Assembly (NCBI GenBank): GCA_002478745.1
Contig: DLQI01000146.1
Span: forward strand, 1 to 9,019
From: Rhodobacteraceae bacterium UBA7436
GTDB taxonomy: Bacteria > Pseudomonadota > Alphaproteobacteria > Rhodobacterales > Rhodobacteraceae
Direction: 5' to 3'
DNA length: 9,019 nucleotides
The notes beneath the pieces are model-generated. The model worked only from the letters and a program-made list of their open reading frames with translations, was not told where the DNA came from and did not search any database. Made by a program: the position numbers and the translations under genes. Shown here one piece after another: positions 1 to 6,304 of the stretch (the stretch's first letter is position 1; each line of letters begins with the position of its first letter).

Positions 1-2618
1 ATATCGCGTGTGATTTCTTCTGGACCTAGCTTTGTATCACGTGCGGCGACTTCAAATTCTTCGATATGGATCGAAGTAAAGACGTCATCGCGTGAAACGC
101 GCTCGGAGATCAGAATGGAGTCTTCGTAGTTGTAGCCGTTCCAAGGCATAAACGCGACGACCACGTTTTTACCCAAGGCCAATTCACCCATGTCCGTAGA
201 CGGACCATCAGCGATAACCTGACCTTTGGTCACGCGCTCGCCAACTTTAACCAACGGACGCTGGTTGATGCAGGTGTTTTGGTTGGAGCGTTGGAACTTA
301 CGCATGCGGTAGATGTCTACGCCTGCGTCGCCCAGCTCGAGATCTTCGGTCGCACGCAAAACGATACGTGTGGCGTCGACTTGGTCGATTATGCCAGCGC
401 GTTTCGCCATGTATGCCGCACCAGAATCACGTGCCACAACTTCTTCGATACCAGTACCAACAAGTGGAGCCGTTGCCTGAAGCAATGGAACCGCCTGACG
501 TTGCATGTTCGAACCCATTAGGGCCCGGTTCGCATCGTCGTTTTCTAGGAACGGGATCAAGGACGCCGCTACAGATACTAGCTGTTTCGGTGAAACGTCG
601 ATCAGATCAACGTTATCAGATGGTGCAAGCGTGTAGTCACCAGATTGACGTGTGCTGACCAAATCATTCTCGAAACGACCGTTTTCGTCCAACTTCGCGT
701 TGGCCTGTGCCACAGTGTGGCGCATTTCCTCAGTCGCGGACATGTACTGCACTTCATCGGTAACCATGCGGTTTTCGACTTTGCGGTACGGTGTTTCGAT
801 AAAGCCGTACTTATTTACGCGTGCAAACGTAGCAAGGCTGTTGATCAGACCAATATTCGGACCCTCTGGAGTCTCAATTGGACACATACGGCCGTAGTGC
901 GTTGGGTGCACGTCGCGCACCTCAAAGCCAGCACGTTCACGTGTCAAACCGCCTGGGCCAAGCGCTGAAAGGCGACGCTTGTGCGTAACCTCGGACAGCG
1001 GGTTGGTTTGGTCCATAAATTGTGACAGCTGCGATGAGCCGAAGAATTCACGTACCGCAGCAGCTGCTGGTTTCGCGTTGATCAGATCCTGAGGCATGAC
1101 TGTGTCGATTTCGACAGAAGACATACGTTCTTTGATCGCGCGCTCCATACGGAGCAAGCCAACACGGTATTGATTTTCCATCAACTCGCCAACAGAACGC
1201 ACACGACGGTTGCCCAAGTGGTCAATATCGTCGATGTCGCCTTGGCCGTCACGCAAGTGAACCAATGCTTTGATACAAGCAACGATATCTTCGCGATCCA
1301 GCGTACGCTGAGTGTCTTCTTTGCCCAAAGCCAAACGCATGTTCATTTTCACACGGCCAACCGCGGAAAGGTCATAACGCTCGCTATCGAAGAACAACGT
1401 GTCAAACAGGTTTGACGCGGCTTCAACGGTGGGTGGCTCGCCCGGGCGCATCACGCGGTAGATATCCATGAGCGCGGTGTCGCGGTTCATGTTCTTATCC
1501 ATCGCAAGTGTGTTGCGCATGTATGGACCAACATTGATGTTGTCGATGTCGAGGACTGGGATGTCCGTGATACCGGCTTCGATCAACTCTTGGGCTGTGC
1601 CCCCGATAAGATCACCATCTTTGTCGTACTCAAGTGTCAACTCGTCACCAGCTTCGACATAAATCGCGCCAGTTTCTTCGTTGATGATGTCTTTGGACAC
1701 GAACTTGCCAACGATATGATCGAATGGAACCAACAGCTCAGTTACGTTACCTTCGTCGATCAATTTCTTGACGGCACGTGGTGTAACTTTCTTGCCAGCT
1801 TCAGCAATGATCTCGCCAGTTGCTGCGTCGATCAAGTCATATGTCGGGCGTGTGCCACGTACACGGTCTGCGAAGAATGGGGCGACCCAGCCTTTGTTCT
1901 TCACGTATTTGTACTCGATGGTGTCGTAGTATGCGTCCATCATCGCTTCTTGGTCTAGACCAAGTGCGTACAACAGAGTTGTTACCGGCAATTTACGACG
2001 ACGGTCGATGCGGCAGAACACGATGTCTTTTGCGTCGAATTCAAAGTCCAACCAGCTACCACGGTATGGGATAATGCGGCATGCAAACAAAAGTTTACCT
2101 GAAGAGTGGGTTTTACCTTTGTCGTGGTCAAAGAAAACGCCCGGTGAACGGTGCATCTGAGAAACGATAACGCGCTCTGTGCCGTTCACAACGAATGTGC
2201 CGTTCGGTGTCATCAGTGGCATATCGCCCATGAACACGTCTTGCTCTTTGATGTCTTTAACAGACTTCGCGCCTGTATCCTCATCCACATCAAACACGAT
2301 CAAGCGCAGCGTCACCTTAAGCGGTGCACTGTACGTCATGTCGCGCTGTTGGCATTCCTCAACGTCGTACTTGGGCTTTTCAAGCTCGTACTTTGAGTAT
2401 TCCAAAATGGATGTTTCATTGAAATCTTTAATCGGGAAAACCGACTGGAAGACGCCAGTAATACCTTCACCATCGGTGGGGGTATCGGCCTCGCCGGATT
2501 TCAAGAACAGATCATACGATGATTTCTGTACTTCAATTAGATTTGGCATCTCCAATACTTCACGGATTTTGCCATAATATTTACGTAGACGTTTCTGACC
2601 AAGGAACGATTGCGCCAT
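1..2618 (-). CDS. rpoB: RNA polymerase beta subunit, 3' end beyond window
   Basis: Beta subunit of RNA polymerase, which forms one pincer of the catalytic cleft. About 872 codons are visible from ATG 2618-2616; the C-terminal part runs off the left edge. The N-terminus (MAQSFLGQKRLRKYYGKI) is typical for alphaproteobacteria. The ribosome binding site AAGGTGA (minus strand, 2634-2628) lies 9 bases before the start. The rifampicin-binding cluster is at residues about 527-553 (1040-960). Asp536, His546 and Ser551 (E. coli D516, H526, S531) are all wild type, so no common resistance change is seen there. The NYEDSIL motif, which holds the acidic pair equivalent to E. coli E813/D814, falls at residues 832-833 (bases 125-120). 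Sampled segments from both ends and the middle read without interruption; I did not translate every codon. The gene is separated from rplL by an opposite-strand gene, so it probably has its own promoter. Identification is secure. Confidence 0.98.
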   Translation of the reverse strand, partial: MAQSFLGQKRLRKYYGKIREVLEMPNLIEVQKSSYDLFLKSGEADTPTDGEGITGVFQSVFPIKDFNETSILEYSKYELEKPKYDVEECQQRDMTYSAPLKVTLRLIVFDVDEDTGAKSVKDIKEQDVFMGDMPLMTPNGTFVVNGTERVIVSQMHRSPGVFFDHDKGKTHSSGKLLFACRIIPYRGSWLDFEFDAKDIVFCRIDRRRKLPVTTLLYALGLDQEAMMDAYYDTIEYKYVKNKGWVAPFFADRVRGTRPTYDLIDAATGEIIAEAGKKVTPRAVKKLIDEGNVTELLVPFDHIVGKFVSKDIINEETGAIYVEAGDELTLEYDKDGDLIGGTAQELIEAGITDIPVLDIDNINVGPYMRNTLAMDKNMNRDTALMDIYRVMRPGEPPTVEAASNLFDTLFFDSERYDLSAVGRVKMNMRLALGKEDTQRTLDREDIVACIKALVHLRDGQGDIDDIDHLGNRRVRSVGELMENQYRVGLLRMERAIKERMSSVEIDTVMPQDLINAKPAAAAVREFFGSSQLSQFMDQTNPLSEVTHKRRLSALGPGGLTRERAGFEVRDVHPTHYGRMCPIETPEGPNIGLINSLATFARVNKYGFIETPYRKVENRMVTDEVQYMSATEEMRHTVAQANAKLDENGRFENDLVSTRQSGDYTLAPSDNVDLIDVSPKQLVSVAASLIPFLENDDANRALMGSNMQRQAVPLLQATAPLVGTGIEEVVARDSGAAYMAKRAGIIDQVDATRIVLRATEDLELGDAGVDIYRMRKFQRSNQNTCINQRPLVKVGERVTKGQVIADGPSTDMGELALGKNVVVAFMPWNGYNYEDSILISERVSRDDVFTSIHIEEFEVAARDTKLGPEEITRD

Positions 2619-2656
2619 AAGACTAGGTCACCTTTCAGTTTTCTCAATTGAGACGA

Positions 2657-2857
2657 GCACCGTCGGGCCACGGCGCTAATCCCTACGAGACAGCGATAGA
2701 GAGGTCTATTCTTGCCACACATCCCACTGTGCAGCTCCCGACCTCTCCTGCCTTGGAAAATGCCTTTGACTTAAGGCGCTTACCAAGACAGGTGTCTTGC
2801 AATAGTGAACCGTTTCCCTGCGTGACATGTGGTGGTCAGAGGGGTGAAAAACGGTTC
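2657..2857 (-). promoter_or_regulatory. Structured 5' leader of rpoB: five consecutive hairpins
   Basis: No gene is supported between rpoB and the next start, but the stretch is dense in inverted repeats. In rpoB mRNA order they are: 2857-2849 with 2815-2807 (9 bp, GAACCGTTT type, 33-base loop); 2799-2793 with 2790-2784 (7-bp palindrome CAAGACA/TGTCTTG); 2777-2773 with 2766-2762 (5 bp); 2747-2740 with 2706-2699 (8 bp, GAGAGGTC type, with a smaller CACA/TGTG helix inside); and 2676-2670 with 2663-2657 (7 bp). The last stem has one position that is a G-U pair only when read as minus-strand RNA and a C-A mismatch on the plus strand. This favours a functional transcript in the rpoB direction. The block ends about 23 bases before the rpoB ribosome binding site. 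I infer a cis-regulatory leader or RNA-processing region. From memory, a candidate structured RNA called Rhodo-rpoB has been described upstream of rpoB in Rhodobacterales; I cannot check the match. Confidence 0.6.
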
Positions 2858-2871
2858 CTTATTGCGCGACA

Positions 2872-2901
2872 GAAAAAACGGGTTTCGAATCAATCGAAAC
2901 C
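2872..2901 (-). terminator. Terminator-like hairpin inside the rpoB leader (possible attenuator)
   Basis: Perfect 8-bp stem GGTTTCGA/TCGAAACC (2901-2894 with 2888-2881) with a 5-base loop. On the minus strand it is followed by CG and a run of six T (2877-2872). Shape and orientation fit a modest intrinsic terminator pointing at rpoB. No gene lies immediately upstream on that strand and rplL already has its own terminator, so the simplest reading is a premature-termination site inside the rpoB leader. The stem is short and only moderately GC-rich, so efficiency is uncertain. Confidence 0.5.
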
Positions 2902-2932
2902 GCGTGAAACTGCTGAATAAATCGTGAAGGGT

Positions 2933-2979
2933 GCGAACGCAAGGGGTGTTGGCGGGATTACCAACCGACCAAGGTTCGC
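2933..2979 (-). promoter_or_regulatory. Nested inverted repeat upstream of the leader terminator
   Basis: Outer stem GCGAAC/GTTCGC (2979-2974 with 2938-2933, 6 bp) encloses an inner stem GTTGG/CCAAC (2965-2961 with 2952-2948, 5 bp). On the minus strand this folded element comes about 30 bases before the terminator-like hairpin at 2901-2872. That order, sensor-like fold then terminator, is seen in attenuators and riboswitches. No known riboswitch class is recognised. The function is inferred only from position and pairing. Confidence 0.4.
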
Positions 2980-3055
2980 TTTGACCCTATAGTTTTCAGC
3001 GACCATCCTCTGAACAAACCTTTTGTTTACGCCTGCTTCCCATCAATGACCCAAA

Positions 3056-3084
3056 ATAACAGGCACCAGCCGCATTGTTTTCAA
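3056..3084 (-). promoter_or_regulatory. Candidate sigma-70 promoter for rpoB
   Basis: Minus-strand TTGAAA (3084-3079, five of six match the -35 consensus), a 17-base spacer, then TGTTAT (3061-3056, four of six match the -10). The predicted transcript would start near 3049 and give a leader of about 430 bases containing all the hairpins described here. A promoter of its own is expected because rplL is terminated upstream and an opposite-strand gene intervenes. Promoter matches by eye are weak evidence. Confidence 0.4.
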
Positions 3085-3138
3085 TATGTGTTCGGGCCAT
3101 GGTTATCCACGAACCATTTTCCTTACGAAAGTCCACGA

Positions 3139-4179
3139 ATGCGCACCACAAAAACGATCCATGTAGTGTCCTGTCATGCAGAAGGTGAAGTCGGGGACGT
3201 CATCGTTGGAGGCGTGGCACCGCCACCTGGTGAGACACTTTGGGAACAGCGAAATTGGATTGCAAAAGATCAAACCCTGCGCAATTTCGTTCTGAACGAA
3301 CCTAGAGGTGGGGTGTTTCGGCACATGAACCTGCTGGTGCCACCCAAACATCCCGATGCCCAGATGGGCTGGATCATTATGGAACCCGAAGATACACCGC
3401 CGATGTCCGGCTCCAATTCGATCTGTGTTGCAACTGTGTTGTTGGACAGTGGCATCATTCCTATGGTCGAACCCGTGACCGAGATGACATTGGAAGCCCC
3501 GGGCGGCCTTATACATGTCCGCGCGCAATGCAGTGACGGAAAAGCGCAAAGCATCACCGTGAAGAACCTACCATCTTTCGCGGGTGAGATCGGCGTCGAG
3601 CTCGACGTCCCCGGCGTCGGCTTGCTCACAGTGGACACAGCTTATGGCGGCGATAGCTTTGTTGTGGTGGACTCGCAGGCGTTGGGTTTCACTTTGGAGG
3701 CCGCTGAGGCAGGCAAATTGGCAGAGCTTGGTGTTCGCATCACCGATGCCGCGAATGAACAATTGCGCTTTCACCATCCCGATAATGCCGAGTGGGATCA
3801 CTTTTCCTTTTGCCTTTTTGCCGGACCATTGGAACGTCAGGGCAATCATCTGACCACAAAAGCCGCAGTCTCCATTCAACCAGGGAAGGTAGATCGTTCC
3901 CCGACGGGAACAGCCTTGTCTGCGCGCATGGCGCTTTTGCACAGATCCGGTGAGATGAATGTGGGCGATACGATAACAGCACATTCCATAATAAACTCAG
4001 CGTTTCACGGTAAAATCCTTGAGGCAACCACGGTTGGGAACAAGCCTGCGATCATTCCAGAAATCACGGGTAGCGCATGGATAACAGGAACGCATCAACA
4101 CATGCTGGATCCAAGCGATCCATGGCCTGAAGGCTATCGATTGTCGGATACATGGCCGTCCTTTCGATCAAAACCTTAG
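3139..4179 (+). CDS. Proline racemase family protein, probable trans-3-hydroxy-L-proline dehydratase type
   Basis: A 346-residue member of the proline racemase superfamily (proline racemase, 4-hydroxyproline 2-epimerase, trans-3-hydroxy-L-proline dehydratase), probably cytosolic and used in hydroxyproline breakdown. Recognisable blocks are SCHAEGEVGDVIVGG (11-25), RNFVLNEPRGG (48-58), MEPEDTPPMSGSNSIC (81-96), DTAYGGDSF (166-174) and DRSPTGTALSARM (252-264). The two catalytic positions, usually Cys in racemases and epimerases, are Ser90 and Thr256. Loss of the second Cys to Thr is known from 3-hydroxyproline dehydratases such as human L3HYPDH (Cys/Thr), so dehydratase activity is the best guess. 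The frame is open upstream to an ATG at 3046. I prefer ATG 3139 because the family starts close to the KTIH strand, a GAAAG-like site lies 7 bases upstream, and the extra 31 residues look unlike the family. It is divergent from rpoB and convergent with rplL. The substrate is not proven. Confidence 0.85.
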   Translation: MRTTKTIHVVSCHAEGEVGDVIVGGVAPPPGETLWEQRNWIAKDQTLRNFVLNEPRGGVFRHMNLLVPPKHPDAQMGWIIMEPEDTPPMSGSNSICVATVLLDSGIIPMVEPVTEMTLEAPGGLIHVRAQCSDGKAQSITVKNLPSFAGEIGVELDVPGVGLLTVDTAYGGDSFVVVDSQALGFTLEAAEAGKLAELGVRITDAANEQLRFHHPDNAEWDHFSFCLFAGPLERQGNHLTTKAAVSIQPGKVDRSPTGTALSARMALLHRSGEMNVGDTITAHSIINSAFHGKILEATTVGNKPAIIPEITGSAWITGTHQHMLDPSDPWPEGYRLSDTWPSFRSKP

Positions 4180-4267
4180 AAACCGCTCTGCGTCGATATC
4201 AACTACCCAACAAGTTTGCAGAACAGCATCTTGTCCACGCAACAGACATTATCGACCCTACAAACAA

Positions 4268-4297
4268 AAACGGCGCCTCCCGAAGGAGACGCCGTTT
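4268..4297 (-). terminator. Intrinsic terminator of rplJ-rplL
   Basis: A 13-position stem (4297-4285 with 4280-4268) closes a TTCG tetraloop on the minus strand and is followed by TTTTTGTTTG (4270-4261, overlapping the stem base). One pair, 4289/4276, is G-U in minus-strand RNA but a C-A mismatch in plus-strand RNA, so the hairpin is tuned for the rplL transcript. It lies 24 bases past the rplL stop. It could also help end the convergent racemase-family gene, whose side has only a weak TTT tract. Confidence 0.9.
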
Positions 4298-4321
4298 CCG
4301 AATTGCCAAAAGGCGAGAGGC

Positions 4322-4693
4322 TTAGGCCAACTCAACTTCCGCGCCAGCTGCTTCCAGCTTAGCTTTAACGTCTTCAGCTTCAGCTTTATCAACGCCTTCT
4401 TTGATTTTGCCACCAGCTTCAACCAAGTCTTTAGCTTCTTTCAGGCCAAGACCTGTGATGCCGCGAACTTCTTTGATCACGTTGATTTTAGAAGCGCCGG
4501 CGTTCTTAAGAACAACGTCGAATTCTGTTTGCTCTTCAGCAGCGCCAGCGCCGTCTGCAGGGCCCGCCATCATGACTGCGCCACCGGCTGCAGGCTCGAT
4601 GCCGTACTCGTCTTTAAGGATAGTTTTTAGTTCTTGTGCTTCAAGCAGTGTAAGACCAACGATGTCTTCTGCCATTTTCTTAAGATCAGCCAT
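4322..4693 (-). CDS. rplL: 50S ribosomal protein L7/L12
   Basis: Stalk protein of the large subunit, 123 residues, normal for the family. Dimers bind the C-terminal helix of L10 and recruit translation GTPases. The N-terminal dimerisation domain covers about residues 1-33 (MADLKKMAEDIVGLTLLEAQEL). It is followed by an Ala/Gly/Met-rich hinge at about 36-53 and the globular C-terminal domain, with FDVVLKNAGASKINVIKEVR and GLGLKEAKDLVE, from about 56 on. I chose ATG 4693-4691 because GGAG lies 7 bases upstream and the protein then begins as in the family; the frame is open for 11 more codons to another ATG, which is not supported. It follows rplJ after 69 bases with no terminator between, so the two are almost certainly cotranscribed. 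Confidence 0.98.
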   Translation of the reverse strand: MADLKKMAEDIVGLTLLEAQELKTILKDEYGIEPAAGGAVMMAGPADGAGAAEEQTEFDVVLKNAGASKINVIKEVRGITGLGLKEAKDLVEAGGKIKEGVDKAEAEDVKAKLEAAGAEVELA

Positions 4694-4762
4694 TTTTAGC
4701 TCCGATACGATATTAATGTGTTCCAACGTGCAGTGTTTACTACACGCCGATATGACGTTTGC

Positions 4763-5278
4763 TTACGCAGCCGCCTTGTCTTCAACAGTAGACAAGATGG
4801 ATGCAATGTTGCTTGCAGGTGCGCCAATGGCCCCAGCGATGTTGCTTGCAGGTGCGCCCAGCATGCCAGCAATAGTCGCGATGAGTTCATCACGGCTTGG
4901 CATTTTGGAAACAGCTGTAACACCAGCCCGGTCCAACGCGTTCTCGCCCATAGCACCGCCAAGGATTACGAAATTATCGTTATCCTTAGAGAAGTCCTCG
5001 GCAACCTTGGCAGCTGCCACAGGGTCCTCGGAAAAGGTTAGAACGGTCATGCCTGTCAACAAATCAGCAATGCTTGCACATGGCTTATCGTTTAGGGCGA
5101 TCTTGGCGAGCCTATTTTTTGCAACACGAACAGCAGCACCTGCATCAGACGCCTTAGCGCGCAGGTCTTGCATGTTAGCAACTGTCAGACCGGCGTAGTG
5201 GCTTACCACAACAACGCCAGAGCTTTCAAAGATTTGGCCGAGTTCGTCGACCAATTGTTCTTTTTGTGCTCTATCCAC
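4763..5278 (-). CDS. rplJ: 50S ribosomal protein L10
   Basis: Base of the L7/L12 stalk, 171 residues. It binds 23S rRNA through its N-terminal domain and carries L12 dimers on a long C-terminal helix. N-terminal landmarks are MDRAQKEQLVDEL, VVVSHYAGLTV (22-33) and RVAKNRLAKIAL (51-62). The start is GTG (5278-5276), not ATG, with GGAG 7 bases upstream. The tail holds two adjacent 11-residue units, GAPASNIAGAI (141-151) and GAPASNIASIL (152-162). These lie where L12 dimers dock in other bacteria, where each docking segment is about 10 residues. By family knowledge, L10 or the L10-L12 complex represses its own mRNA by binding the leader; a structured leader is present upstream. An opposite-strand tagD-licD pair separates it from rplA. 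Confidence 0.98.
   Translation of the reverse strand: MDRAQKEQLVDELGQIFESSGVVVVSHYAGLTVANMQDLRAKASDAGAAVRVAKNRLAKIALNDKPCASIADLLTGMTVLTFSEDPVAAAKVAEDFSKDNDNFVILGGAMGENALDRAGVTAVSKMPSRDELIATIAGMLGAPASNIAGAIGAPASNIASILSTVEDKAAA
4806..4858 (-). repeat. 33-base tandem repeat inside rplJ
   Basis: A 20-base sequence is exactly repeated at 4858-4839 and 4825-4806, a period of 33 bases or 11 codons, and the similarity continues into the next codons. It encodes GAPASNIA twice in the L12-binding tail of L10. The near identity at DNA level, including synonymous positions, suggests a fairly young in-frame duplication or homogenisation. Confidence 0.9.
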
Positions 5279-5295
5279 AGTTTCACTCCAAATTT

Positions 5296-5395
5296 GGGGA
5301 TTACTCCCCGGCTCAGTTCAGCCAAGGCCAATTTCGGCCCTGACAGTCGGGTCCTTACGGGTCCGCCAAAGATCGCCACGAACCTAAAAGGTTCG
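5296..5395 (-). promoter_or_regulatory. Structured rplJ leader, probable L10 autoregulatory region
   Basis: Several small helices precede rplJ in its own transcript. CGAACCT/AGGTTCG is a 7-bp stem with a 3-base loop (5395-5389 with 5385-5379). Short GGCC/GGCC and GGCT/AGCC stems follow around 5345-5308. Closest to the gene is GGGGA/TCCCC (5309-5305 with 5300-5296), capped by GTAA, a GNRA-type tetraloop, only a few bases before the GGAG ribosome binding site (5288-5285). L10 leaders are known translational control sites in bacteria; that this one binds L10 is inferred from position. I could not identify a kink-turn with confidence. The first hairpin has no U-tract after it and is not a terminator. 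Confidence 0.5.
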
Positions 5396-5427
5396 AAAAA
5401 ATCCGGTTTTTCCCGTCTCAGGTCGGA

Positions 5428-5564
5428 ATTATGAAACTTGCGAGCGTCGCTTTGCAGCTAAACTTGCAGATTTCACCCACCATCTCGGACGAAACACCTA
5501 GTCCGCCCGAATCTTCGAGCCGACTAAGTTCTGCTTCCATATGAAGTTATGTGGTGATTGTGAA
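5428..5564 (-). promoter_or_regulatory. Candidate promoter region for rplJ-rplL
   Basis: Two weak minus-strand candidates are visible. One is TTCACA (5564-5559), a 17-base spacer and TATGGA (5541-5536), giving a leader of about 250 bases. The other is CATAAT (5433-5428), a good -10 with a poor -35 (TGCAAA at 17 bases), which would start the transcript just before the hairpins. Either would be needed because rplA is terminated at 7267-7242 and opposite-strand genes intervene. The choice between them cannot be made by eye. Confidence 0.3.
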
Positions 5565-5843
5565 GGGGTTTTCTGGCCTTCATCCCAAAAATCAACCACC
5601 TTGAGGACCTCTAGCCACAGACTGTAGCCGGACCATTCAATATGCACGTTATAGCAGGTCCGTAGATGACAGTCCTGTTTTAGCAACACACTCTGCAGTA
5701 AACCCTGCAGTGGCCCGTAAAACCCTAGCAAAACGACCAAAAATCTCCAATATCAAAGATAACGCGACAAAAGCGCGAACCAATGAGGCACGACATAGAC
5801 GAAATCGACCACAGATGTGGATCGCTAGACCCAAGGTGAATTT
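5565..5843. other. Intergenic stretch without a supported gene
   Basis: About 280 bases between the candidate rplJ promoters and the plus-strand promoter. Short open frames exist on the minus strand (for example 5498-5740 and 5649-5834), but none has a recognisable protein or a convincing ribosome binding site. Small repeats are present: CTGCAGT twice at 5693-5711, and a CCACA/TGTGG inverted repeat at 5809-5820, about 24 bases upstream of the candidate -35 box of the plus-strand operon. The latter could be an operator, but that is speculative. I see no tRNA or mobile-element signature. Confidence 0.5.
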
Positions 5844-5873
5844 TTGACACGTCAGGGGATCGTCTGGTACGAA
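5844..5873 (+). promoter_or_regulatory. Candidate promoter of the tagD-licD pair
   Basis: A perfect -35 box TTGACA (5844-5849) is followed after 18 bases by TACGAA (5868-5873), a weak -10. A purine-rich AAGGAA (5882-5887) lies 9 bases before the ATG at 5897 and serves as ribosome binding site. The predicted leader is short, about 15-20 bases. Confidence 0.45.
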
Positions 5874-5896
5874 CAGGAACTAAGGAACACTTCGCT

Positions 5897-6304
5897 ATGC
5901 GCGTAATTACATACGGTACGTTCGCCACACTTCACTATGGCCACATCCGCCTTTTGAAGAGAGCGCGAGAGCTTGGCAGCCATTTGACCGTTGCGCTGTC
6001 CTCGGACACCTTCAACCAATTAAAAGGTAAAGACGCCAAGTTCTCATGGGAGCAACGCAAGCTAGACCTTTAGGGTGTGCGCTACGTGGACGACATCATT
6101 TCCGAAGACGATTGGGAGCAGAAAGTGAGCGACGTCGCCACCCACAATATCGATGTTTTCACCATCGGTGACGACTGGGAGGGTAAGTTCGATTTCCTGA
6201 AAGAGCATTGCGACGTGGTATACCTTGGCCGAACACAAAACATCTCGAGCACAATGATCCGCGAACTGTCGCCAACAATAGATGGGCTGGGAAAAGTCAT
6301 ATGA
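5897..6304 (+). pseudogene. TagD-type cytidylyltransferase interrupted by an in-frame TAG
   Basis: The frame reads as a 135-codon member of the glycerol-3-phosphate cytidylyltransferase (TagD) family, which makes CDP-glycerol or a related CDP-alcohol from CTP. It opens with MRVITYGTF and the nucleotide-binding HYGH motif (13-16). Codon 59 is TAG (6071-6073), inside an otherwise intact block EQRK-LDL-stop-GVRYVDD. After the stop the family sequence continues in the same frame: GDDWEGKFDFL (91-101) and the RTxxISST signature (112-119, RTQNISST). A second defect is Ala10 where the B. subtilis enzyme has the conserved Asp of GTFD (D11). A single base change, for example from GAG, would make the TAG. 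Options are a decaying gene, a sequencing error, readthrough, or restart at GTG 6077 (no clear ribosome binding site). It overlaps the next gene by ATGA, so it once formed a coupled pair with it. Confidence 0.8.

Noticed and set aside
960..1040. Possible rifampicin-resistance substitution in rpoB
   Set aside because: The region was read codon by codon; the key positions equivalent to D516, H526 and S531 are wild type.
2648..2920. A 90-residue plus-strand frame upstream of rpoB
   Set aside because: It begins at TTG without a ribosome binding site and resembles no protein; the same bases are better explained as paired stems of the rpoB leader on the other strand.
2996..3043. A 15-residue minus-strand leader peptide (ATG at 3043, rich in Arg/Lys)
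   Set aside because: No ribosome binding site, and it would start only about six bases after the proposed transcription start. It has no run of one amino acid that would suggest attenuation control.
4401..5198. A 265-residue plus-strand open frame opposite rplL and rplJ
   Set aside because: It is the antisense shadow of two certain ribosomal protein genes, with low-complexity Ala/Ser/Pro/Leu composition and no recognisable domain.
5498..5740. An 80-residue minus-strand frame upstream of rplJ
   Set aside because: No recognisable family and no convincing start signals; it lies across the candidate promoter region of rplJ.
5887..5939. A 13-base near-repeat (ACACTTC-CTATG) at the start of the tagD-like gene
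   Set aside because: One copy spans the start codon and the other encodes part of the HYGH motif, so coding constraint explains it; only two copies and one mismatch.
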